DNA from: Magnetospira sp.
GTDB taxonomy: Bacteria > Pseudomonadota > Alphaproteobacteria > Rhodospirillales > Magnetospiraceae
Length of the DNA: 34,952 nt
Direction of reading: 5' to 3'
Assembly: GCA_028282245.1 (NCBI GenBank)
Contig: JANQIL010000026.1
Span: 1-34,952, forward strand
Under the pieces are notes generated by a model. It made no database searches. It had not been told where the DNA came from and saw only the letters and a list, made by a program, of their open reading frames with translations. Made by a program: the position numbers and the translations under genes. Within the stretch, counting starts at the first letter, position 1; the number at the start of each line of letters is the position of its first letter. Of this stretch, positions 1 to 6,488 are shown piece after piece.

Positions 1-1
1 G

Positions 2-529
<528 letters not shown>

Positions 530-708
530 CGGATTCGTATAGCGCAGACGCGCCGCCAACGCAAAGGGGGATCTGGCGCCGGCGGATCGATCGTCCCCGC
601 GATGGCCGCGCCGCCGCCGGACATCCCATCGCGACCGTCCGCGCCGATCCCCGGGCGCCGCCGGCCGTGCTATACTTGGTCGCGTCCAAGGCAGACCCCG
701 GCCACGCC

Positions 709-894
709 ATGACCCGTCCGCCCACCTCCGATGACGACGCCCTGCAACGACGGCTCGACGCCGCGCTGGACCGCGTGAGGCGTGACGGTCCGACCACCCG
801 GCCGTTCGCCCGCGTGTTCGATCCCGACGACGAGGACACCAACCGGCGCCTGGTGGCGCATATTCGGCGGCTGCTTGGCGAGGACCAGCCGTAG
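709..894 (+). CDS. Small hypothetical protein, 61 aa
   Basis: A short acidic and basic protein beginning MTRPPTSDDD. It has a predicted helix (LQRRLDAALDRVRRDG), a short TRPFARVFDPDDEDTNRRL segment and an amphipathic C-terminal helix (VAHIRRLLGE). I chose ATG 709 because the upstream frame runs back into the tRNA and has low-complexity Arg/Ala composition. A TATACT hexamer at 671-676 could be its -10 element; no good ribosome binding site is visible. No function is recognised. It converges with ccrM across a hairpin at 905-926. It could be spurious in such GC-rich DNA, but its composition looks more protein-like than the surrounding shadow frames. Confidence 0.45.
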   Translation: MTRPPTSDDDALQRRLDAALDRVRRDGPTTRPFARVFDPDDEDTNRRLVAHIRRLLGEDQP

Positions 895-904
895 GGCGTA
901 GGTC

Positions 905-926
905 GGAACCGCCGCGCGACGGTTCC
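905..926. terminator. Hairpin between convergent genes
   Basis: A perfect 7-bp inverted repeat, GGAACCG / CGGTTCC, with an 8-nt loop lies between the end of the small gene at 894 and the end of ccrM at 939. There is no T-run on either side, so it is a candidate bidirectional terminator by position only. Confidence 0.4.
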
Positions 927-938
927 CGGATCGCGCGT

Positions 939-2030
939 CTACTCCGCCCGCAGTTCGGCTCGCAGTTTCTGGCGCAGCACGTCGATGGGCACCAGCTTGC
1001 CTTCCACGTCCAGGTTCCAGAACTGCCAGCCGTTGCAGGACGGCGCCTTCTGCAGGGTCGCGCCGACCTTGTGGATGGAGCCCGTCACGTCGGCGCTGAT
1101 CAGGGTGCCGTCGGCGCGCACCCGGGCGGTGAACCGTTTCTTGGGGTCATAGAGCAAGGTGCCGGGTTCCAGCAATCCCTGCTCGATCAGCGAGCCGAAG
1201 GGGATCCGTTTTTCCTCCTTCCTCGACGGGCAGCGCACCAGATCCGGATCGGGCGCCGGCGGCACCTTGGAGATCCGGTGGCGGGCGATCTCCACATAGG
1301 TGTCGTCGCGCTCGATGCCGATCCAGCGGCGGCGCAGCTTGCGGGCCATGGCGCCGGTGGTGCCGCTGCCGAAAAAGGGATCGACCACCAGATCGCCCAC
1401 CTCGGTGGAGGCCAGAAGCACCCGGTGCAGCAGGGCCTCGGGTTTCTGGGTCGGATGCGCCTTGGCGCCGTCGTCGTCGCGCAGCCGCTCGGCGCCGACG
1501 CAGATCGGAAAATACCAGTCGGATCGCATCTGAAGGTCGTCGTTCAACGCCTTCATGGCCTCGTAGTTGAAGCGATATTTGGAGTCCTTGGATTTCGCGA
1601 CCCAGAGAAGGGTTTCGTGGGCGTTGGTGAACCGGCGGCCACGGAAGTTCGGCATCGGATTCGACTTGCGCCACACGATATCGTTGAGGATCCAGTAGCC
1701 CAGGTCCTGAAGAAGGGAGCCGACCCGATAGATGTTGTGGTAGGAGCCGATCACCCAAAGGGTGCCGTCGGCCTTGAGCGCGTGGCGGGCGGCTTCCAGC
1801 CAGTCGCGGGTGAAGGCGTCGTAGTCGGCGAACCCGGCGAACCGGTCCCAATCATCGTCGACCCCATCGACGCGCGTGTTGTTGGGCCGGTACAACGCGC
1901 CTTCGAGTTGCAGGTTGTAGGGCGGGTCGGCGAAGATCACATCGGCGCAGCCGGCCGGTAGGGCACGCAACTCCGTGGCGGCATCGCCCTGGATGATGCG
2001 GTCGGTCGTCGGGGCTTGGTCGCGGGTCAT
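939..2030 (-). CDS. ccrM: Cell-cycle DNA adenine methyltransferase CcrM (GANTC)
   Basis: A 363-aa beta-class N6-adenine methyltransferase that methylates the A of GANTC and takes part in cell-cycle control in alphaproteobacteria. The catalytic motif DPPYNL lies near residue 35, the SAM-binding motif DPFFGSGTTG in the second half, and HPTQKPEALL between them. The C-terminal domain of about 80 residues (from IPFGSLIEQGLLEPG to the end) is the extension typical of CcrM. The length is close to that of Caulobacter CcrM. I placed the start at the ATG (MTRDQAPTTDR) rather than an upstream TTG, because the first motifs begin soon after it. It follows rnhB with a 47-bp gap, a common arrangement in this class. 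Four GANTC sites lie just upstream, which suggests autoregulation by methylation. Confidence 0.95.
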   Translation of the reverse strand: MTRDQAPTTDRIIQGDAATELRALPAGCADVIFADPPYNLQLEGALYRPNNTRVDGVDDDWDRFAGFADYDAFTRDWLEAARHALKADGTLWVIGSYHNIYRVGSLLQDLGYWILNDIVWRKSNPMPNFRGRRFTNAHETLLWVAKSKDSKYRFNYEAMKALNDDLQMRSDWYFPICVGAERLRDDDGAKAHPTQKPEALLHRVLLASTEVGDLVVDPFFGSGTTGAMARKLRRRWIGIERDDTYVEIARHRISKVPPAPDPDLVRCPSRKEEKRIPFGSLIEQGLLEPGTLLYDPKKRFTARVRADGTLISADVTGSIHKVGATLQKAPSCNGWQFWNLDVEGKLVPIDVLRQKLRAELRAE

Positions 2031-2052
2031 GTCAAGATACTGGAGTGATTGC

Positions 2053-2138
2053 GAATCGGGAGCAAGGCCCAATTGAATCAGTCACTTATTAATAACTTCT
2101 TGCCACCAGATGTGGAATCCCCGGCGCCATCGCGACTC
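2053..2138 (-). promoter_or_regulatory. Cluster of four GANTC sites upstream of ccrM
   Basis: GAATC occurs at 2053-2057, 2075-2079 and 2115-2119, and GACTC at 2134-2138. The first two lie in the leader immediately before the ccrM start at 2030; the others lie in the 3' end of rnhB. The surrounding DNA (2070-2100) is locally AT-rich and contains TTATTAATAA. In Caulobacter, methylated GANTC sites in the ccrM leader repress the gene. The same logic here is inference. Confidence 0.5.
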
Positions 2139-2737
2139 AATATCTTGCGCACCGGCGCGAAACCGCGCCGGTGATGGGGCGTCGCGCCCAGGCGCGCCAG
2201 GGCCGATCGATGGGCCGCCGTGCCGTAACCGGCGTTGGAGGCCCAGCCATAGCCGGGAAACTCGGCGTCGAGCGCCGCCATGACGCGGTCGCGGGTCACC
2301 TTGGCGACGATGGAGGCGGCGGCGATGGACAGCGACCGGGCGTCGCCCTTGACCGCCGCCTCGGCCGGGCAGGGCAGGCCGTCGGGCAGCCGGTTGCCGT
2401 CGACGAGAACGGCGGCCGGCGACCGGGGCAGCGCGGCAACGGCACGGCGCATGGCGAGGAAAGTGGCGCCGAGAATATTGAGGGCCTCGATCTCGGCGCA
2501 GTCGGCCCGCCCGATCCCGACCTCGGCGCCGGCCAGGATGGCCGCGCACAGGGCGGCGCGGCGCGGCGCGGAGAGCTTCTTGGAATCGTCCAGGCCGGGC
2601 GGCGCCACGGCCGGGTCAAGGATCACCGCGGCGGCCATGACCGGCCCCGCCCAGGGGCCGCGTCCGGCCTCGTCGACCCCCGCCACCGGCGCGCCGTAAC
2701 GGGCCCGGGCGGCGATTTCGAGGCTCAGATCGGGCAT
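2078..2737 (-). CDS. rnhB: Ribonuclease HII
   Basis: A 219-aa RNase HII that cleaves the RNA strand of RNA-DNA hybrids and removes misincorporated ribonucleotides. Family motifs are clear: [16 protein letters not shown] near residue 18 carries the first catalytic Asp and Glu. LDDSKKLS follows, then VLVDGN in the middle, and [10 protein letters not shown], with its conserved Lys and Asp, near residue 145. The last 20 or so residues ([17 protein letters not shown]) are a variable tail. The start is ATG 2737. It is followed by ccrM in the same direction, and its 3' end appears to hold the ccrM promoter. Confidence 0.95.
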   Translation of the reverse strand: MPDLSLEIAARARYGAPVAGVDEAGRGPWAGPVMAAAVILDPAVAPPGLDDSKKLSAPRRAALCAAILAGAEVGIGRADCAEIEALNILGATFLAMRRAVAALPRSPAAVLVDGNRLPDGLPCPAEAAVKGDARSLSIAAASIVAKVTRDRVMAALDAEFPGYGWASNAGYGTAAHRSALARLGATPHHRRGFAPVRKILSRDGAGDSTSGGKKLLISD

Positions 2738-2820
2738 CGCGGCCGGCTCCCCACTTCATCCGCGCGACCGTCCGCCGACACCTCGCGATCCGAGACTCCC
2801 AGGATGGATATCAACGGAAC

Positions 2821-3450
2821 CTAATAGATGTAGTAGTCGGTGTCGCGCTTGCCGAAATCGCGGCGCGCCGACTTGATGGCGCGGGGCTTGGCCAACGGAT
2901 GCGGCGGCAGGCCCCGATCCTGGAGGAACGTCTGGACATCGGTCGGCGCCCAGTCGGCCAGCGGGTCCACCTTGGTCAGGCGGCCGTCCATGTCGATCCG
3001 CTCGGCGTCGCGGACGGTTTCCGGTCCCTCGCCGTAGACGGCGCTGATCCAGCAGTCGTAGGACGCCAGGGTCTCGTTGAGATGCACGCACTCGTGGACC
3101 AGGCCGCCGCCGTCCGGATCCTCGACCCACAGGCATTCGATGTGGTCGCTGCCCTTGTCGACCGGCGCCACCCGATCGCCACGCGCCTCGGTGATTCTGG
3201 TCAAGCCCAGCATGGAGACGATCTCCGCGCGATAGGCGCGGCTTTCGTCGAACAGATTCCGGGCATGGCAGAACACCACCGGCGTCGCCGGATCGATGTC
3301 GGCCACCATCCGCAGCACGGCCACGCTACGCGCCTTCAGGGACGCGGTGACCACGCACTTGCCGGGAAATTCCTCGCGAAGAAGATGTTCCAGAAGGTCG
3401 AAAGCATCCTGGCTCTCGGCCCGAGACCTGAGGTCCTGTAACGATGTCAC
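2821..3450 (-). CDS. PAPS-reductase-family protein without the catalytic Cys motif
   Basis: A 209-aa protein with the fold signature of phosphoadenosine-phosphosulfate reductases (CysH family). The nucleotide-binding segment is VVTASLKARSVAVLRM, followed by TPVVFCHARNLFDESRAYR and, later, KVDPLADWAPTDVQTFL, which matches the CysH 'K-x-x-P-L-x-D-W' block. What is missing is telling. There is no ECGLH-type C-terminal catalytic cysteine and no paired cysteines of APS reductases; the tail is instead SARRDFGKRDTDYYIY. It is therefore unlikely to be a normal assimilatory reductase, and its reaction is unknown. The start is GTG 3450, preceded by GGAG at good spacing. Its promoter region is a strongly AT-rich tract at 3470-3500. 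Confidence 0.7.
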   Translation of the reverse strand: MTSLQDLRSRAESQDAFDLLEHLLREEFPGKCVVTASLKARSVAVLRMVADIDPATPVVFCHARNLFDESRAYRAEIVSMLGLTRITEARGDRVAPVDKGSDHIECLWVEDPDGGGLVHECVHLNETLASYDCWISAVYGEGPETVRDAERIDMDGRLTKVDPLADWAPTDVQTFLQDRGLPPHPLAKPRAIKSARRDFGKRDTDYYIY

Positions 3451-3472
3451 GGCTCCAACCCTGCGATTCTGG

Positions 3473-3497
3473 TTATTTTAAAGAATTTTAATATTAG
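3473..3497. promoter_or_regulatory. AT-rich operator-like element upstream of the PAPS-reductase-like gene
   Basis: TTATTTT at 3473-3479 and AATATTA at 3490-3496 flank exactly 10 nt. This is the same layout as the clear palindrome TTATATT-N10-AATATAA at 24811-24834 before the SqrR-like repressor, although the arms here are imperfect. The segment includes ATATTAG (3491-3497). It may be an operator, or simply an AT-rich promoter. Confidence 0.25.
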
Positions 3498-3550
3498 CCG
3501 AGGCGGTGGAGGTTATCAAAATGAAATATCCGTCCCGCCTCCGACCGCCC

Positions 3551-3579
3551 TTGGCGCGGCGCGGGACACGGGGTATATA
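3551..3579 (+). promoter_or_regulatory. Candidate sigma-70 promoter of the DUF1178-like gene
   Basis: TTGGCG (3551-3556), a 17-nt spacer and TATATA (3574-3579) form a reasonable vegetative promoter about 40 bp before the gene at 3618. This TATATA is one of the few AT-rich hexamers nearby. Confidence 0.45.
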
Positions 3580-3617
3580 AGCGCCAGCTAATCCATAATG
3601 GTCGGAGGACACGCCCG

Positions 3618-3869
3618 ATGATGGTCTATCGCCTGAAATGCGCCCAGGGTCACCTGTACGACGAGTGGTTCCGAAGCAGCGCCGAATACGACGAAATGAA
3701 GGAGGCCGGCACGCTGGTTTGCAAGGAATGCGGCGACACCAACGTCGTCAAGGCGATCATGGCGCCCAGCGTGGCCGGCGCCAAGGTATCCGAACCGGCG
3801 CCGGCGCCGGCCGGCGGGATGTGCGGCATGGGGGGCTGCGCGGGCGGCATGTGCGGCCTGCCGGGCTGA
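3618..3869 (+). CDS. DUF1178-like zinc-ribbon protein with Met/Cys/Gly tail, 83 aa
   Basis: The first 50 residues resemble DUF1178 proteins: a beginning of the form YRLKCAQGH, then EWFRSSAEYDEM, then a knuckle LVCKECGDTNVVKAIMAP. The pattern C-x3-H ... C-x2-C suggests one zinc site. Unlike usual DUF1178 proteins, which are considerably longer, this one passes through an Ala/Pro linker into a short tail (GGMCGMGGCAGGMCGLPG) with three cysteines and three methionines, possibly a soft-metal ligand patch. GGAGG at 3604-3608 sits 9 nt before ATG 3618. A 6-bp repeat CCGGGC-TGA-GCCCGG overlaps the stop. The cellular role is unknown; the FmdB zinc-ribbon family is the alternative assignment. Confidence 0.75.
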   Translation: MMVYRLKCAQGHLYDEWFRSSAEYDEMKEAGTLVCKECGDTNVVKAIMAPSVAGAKVSEPAPAPAGGMCGMGGCAGGMCGLPG

Positions 3870-4050
3870 GCCCGGCTTGCTCGCGCCGAGCCCGGCCGGG
3901 CCACGCGACGACGCGATGGCGGATCCGGCTTCTTTTCGCTAAGATGACGCCGCGCGCCATCCGGCTGCGAGACCGGAGGCGCGGCGGCCGAACACGCCCG
4001 AGGCGCCCCGGCGGGCCGCAGAGTATCCCGCGAGCCGACCGGAGTGCCCG

Positions 4051-5055
4051 ATGCTGACCGATTTCCTGGGCCGCCACATCACCTATCTGCGGCTGTCGGT
4101 GACCGACCGCTGCGACATGCGTTGCGCCTACTGCCTCGCCGAGGACACCCGGTTCAACCCGCCGGACGCGCTGCTGCGGATCGACGAGATGAAGCGGCTC
4201 GTCCGGGTGTTCGCGGCGCTCGGCATCCGCAAGCTGCGGATCACCGGCGGCGAGCCGCTGGGGCGTCCGGGAGGCCTGGAGGTGTTGGAGCACGCCGCCC
4301 GGATGCGCGACGACGGTTTGCTGCGCGAGGTGGCGATCACCACCAACGGCACGCATCTGGCCCGCTACGCGGACCGCCTTTCGGCGGCCGGCCTCGGCCG
4401 CGTCAACGTGTCGCTGGACAGCCTCGATCCTGCCATCTTCCGCGCCGTCACCCGGACCGACGGCCTGTCCAGGGTGCTGGACGGCATCGCCAGCGCCCGC
4501 CGCGCCGGGCTGCGGGTGAAAATCAACACGGTCGTGCAGCGCGGACTCAACGAGGCGCGAATCCCGGACATGGTCGGGTGGTGTGTCGCCGAGGGCCATG
4601 ACATCAGCCTCATCGAGTTGATGCCCATGGGGCCGGACCAGGGCCACGTCCTGGACCGCTTCGTCCCGCTGGCCGAGGTCCGCGAGCGCCTCGTCGAGCG
4701 ATTCGGCCTGATCCGCAGCGACCACCGCACGGGCGGACCGTCGAGGTACTGGCAAGTGCCGGGCGCCGCGACCCGGGTCGGCTTCATCGCCCCGACCACC
4801 TGCAACTTCTGCGGCGACTGCAACCGCGTCCGGGTGACCTCGGATGGCTGGCTCTACCCCTGCCTCGGGCAGGACAAGCGGCATGACCTCAGGACGGCGC
4901 TCCGCTCCGGCCCGGACAACGAACGGCTGATCGCCCGCATCCTGCGGGCGATGGACCGCAAGCCGCGCGAGCACCATTTCGGACAGGCGATGGACGAGGC
5001 GCGGATCGGGGTGCCGGTGGCCGACCGGCGCGGCCTCAGCGTGACCGGAGGATGA
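4051..5055 (+). CDS. moaA: GTP 3',8-cyclase MoaA (molybdenum cofactor)
   Basis: A 334-aa radical-SAM enzyme catalysing the first step of molybdopterin synthesis, the conversion of GTP to 3',8-cyclo-GTP. The radical-SAM cluster ligands are C21, C25 and C28 (CDMRCAYC), followed by ITGGEPL near residue 64. The second, substrate-binding 4Fe-4S cluster has C254, C257 and C271 (FCGDCNRVR ... PCLG). The protein ends in Gly-Gly, the functionally important tail of MoaA. Its stop overlaps the moeA start by 4 bp, so the two are translationally coupled. About 180 bp separate it from the preceding zinc-ribbon gene; I see no clear Moco riboswitch there. Confidence 0.96.
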   Translation: MLTDFLGRHITYLRLSVTDRCDMRCAYCLAEDTRFNPPDALLRIDEMKRLVRVFAALGIRKLRITGGEPLGRPGGLEVLEHAARMRDDGLLREVAITTNGTHLARYADRLSAAGLGRVNVSLDSLDPAIFRAVTRTDGLSRVLDGIASARRAGLRVKINTVVQRGLNEARIPDMVGWCVAEGHDISLIELMPMGPDQGHVLDRFVPLAEVRERLVERFGLIRSDHRTGGPSRYWQVPGAATRVGFIAPTTCNFCGDCNRVRVTSDGWLYPCLGQDKRHDLRTALRSGPDNERLIARILRAMDRKPREHHFGQAMDEARIGVPVADRRGLSVTGG

Positions 5056-6323
5056 ACGGACGACCGGCGACATCGAGGCCACGGCCGCTCGACGACCTGC
5101 TGGCCGAACTGGCGCGGACCCTGGTTCCGGTCACCGCCCCCGAACGGAGTCCGCTGGACGACCTGTGCGGTCGGGTGCTCGCCGAGGACGTCGCGGCGCG
5201 GCTGTCGATGCCGCCGTGGAACAATTCGGCCATGGACGGCTATGCCTTGCGCGCCGGCGATCTGGCGCCGGACGGCGAGACCGCGTTGCCGGTGGTCGGA
5301 ACGGCGGCGGCCGGGCATCCATTCGACGGAGATGTCCCGCCCGGCGCGGCGGCGCGCATCTTCACCGGGGCGCCCCTGCCGGCCGGCCTCGACACGGTCG
5401 TTCCCCAGGAGGACGCGACGCGCGACGGCGACCTGGTGCGGGTGCCGCCGGGCCGGTGCCCGGGACGCCATGTGCGGACGGCCGGCGAGGATTTCGCGGC
5501 CGGCGACGTCCTTCTTCGGGCCGGCACCCGACTGGACCCGAGGCACGTGGCCCTGCTCGCGTCGGCCGGCCATGACGGGGCGATGGTCCGGACGCGGCTG
5601 CGGGTGGCGGTGTTCTCGACCGGCGATGAACTGGTGCCGCCGGGCGCGTCGCCGGGACCCGGCCGGATCGCCGATTCCAACCGCCCGATGGTGGCCGCCC
5701 TGGCCCGCCTGGGCGGCGCCCGGGTGACCGATCTCGGCTGCCTGCGCGACGACGCGGCGCGGGTGCGCGCGGCCCTGGCGGCGGCGGCCCGCGATCATGA
5801 CGTGCTGATCACGTCCGGCGGCGTCTCGGTGGGCGACGCCGACCATGTCGCTGCGGCGGTCGCGGCGCTGGGCACCCTGGAGTCCTGGAAGGTGGCCATG
5901 AAGCCGGGCAAGCCGCTGGCCCTCGGACGGATCGGCGGCGACGGCGGACGAACGGCCCGGTTTCTCGGCCTGCCGGGCAATCCGGTATCGGCCTTCGTGA
6001 CCTTTTGCGTGGTCGGCCGCGCGGTGTTGGCCCGCCTGTCCGGTCAGGGACCGGAGGTGTTCGATCTGCCGTTCCGCTCGGCCCGGCTGGCCGGGGCGCT
6101 GACCCGCAAGCCGGGACGCCGGGAGTTCCTGCGGGTCGCCCTGGAACACGCGGCGAACGGCCCCCCGCGCGTCCGGGTGCTCGGCAATCAGGGCTCGGCG
6201 GTCCTCGCCACCCTGGCCCGCGCCGACGCCCTCATGGACCTGCCGGAGGAGACGGACCACCTCGCGGACGGGGCCGGGGTGCGGGTGCTCATGCTGACCG
6301 AGATGCCCGGACTAAGCGCCTAA
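5052..6323 (+). CDS. moeA: Molybdopterin molybdenumtransferase MoeA
   Basis: A 423-aa MoeA that inserts molybdate into adenylated molybdopterin. The N-terminal region has LDDLLAEL and the signature MPPWNNSAMDGYALRAGDL (about residues 55-73). Further on are IFTGAPLPAGLDTVVPQED, then FSTGDELVPPG, the MPT-binding ITSGGVSVGDADHV, and FLGLPGNPVSAFVTF, all in the expected order. It overlaps moaA by the four bases ATGA. Its TAA stop (6321-6323) overlaps the stop of the convergent ccoS gene, so the two operons share their last bases with no room for a terminator between them. Confidence 0.95.
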   Translation: MNGRPATSRPRPLDDLLAELARTLVPVTAPERSPLDDLCGRVLAEDVAARLSMPPWNNSAMDGYALRAGDLAPDGETALPVVGTAAAGHPFDGDVPPGAAARIFTGAPLPAGLDTVVPQEDATRDGDLVRVPPGRCPGRHVRTAGEDFAAGDVLLRAGTRLDPRHVALLASAGHDGAMVRTRLRVAVFSTGDELVPPGASPGPGRIADSNRPMVAALARLGGARVTDLGCLRDDAARVRAALAAAARDHDVLITSGGVSVGDADHVAAAVAALGTLESWKVAMKPGKPLALGRIGGDGGRTARFLGLPGNPVSAFVTFCVVGRAVLARLSGQGPEVFDLPFRSARLAGALTRKPGRREFLRVALEHAANGPPRVRVLGNQGSAVLATLARADALMDLPEETDHLADGAGVRVLMLTEMPGLSA

Positions 6324-6481
6324 TCGTCCGGTTTCCGAGGCTCTTCGTCGTCGAACAGGATTCGGTTGGCGGCCCCGTCCAGGTCCTCGAACTGGCCGCT
6401 CTTCAGCGCCCACAGGAACGCCACCAGGCCCAGGAGACCGAGGCCCAGGGCGGCCGGAATCAGGTAGATGATGACGTCCAT
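6320..6481 (-). CDS. ccoS: cbb3 oxidase assembly protein CcoS
   Basis: A 53-aa membrane protein beginning MDVIIYLIPAALGLGLLGLV, with one membrane segment (about residues 3-25). It continues FLWALKSGQFEDLDGAANRILFDDEEP, which is the CcoS/FixS signature. It is needed for maturation of cbb3-type cytochrome oxidase. It is the last gene of ccoGHIS, 7 bp after ccoI, as in other alphaproteobacteria. Its TAG stop overlaps the TAA of moeA on the other strand. Confidence 0.93.
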   Translation of the reverse strand: MDVIIYLIPAALGLGLLGLVAFLWALKSGQFEDLDGAANRILFDDEEPRKPDD

Positions 6482-6488
6482 CGTGCTC

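Noticed and set aside
3478-3491. TTAA-N6-TTAA resembling a CtrA box
   Set aside because: CtrA sites need 7 nt between the half-sites; the fit is probably a by-product of AT richness.
3521-3580. A 19-codon leader-like frame (MKYPSRLRPPLARRGTRGI) with GGAGG 8 nt before its ATG
   Set aside because: It overlaps the candidate -35 and -10 of the next gene, so it would mostly lie upstream of the transcript; too short to support without expression or conservation.
3757-5082. Minus-strand frame of 441 codons opposite moaA
   Set aside because: Fully antisense to moaA, whose catalytic motifs are complete.
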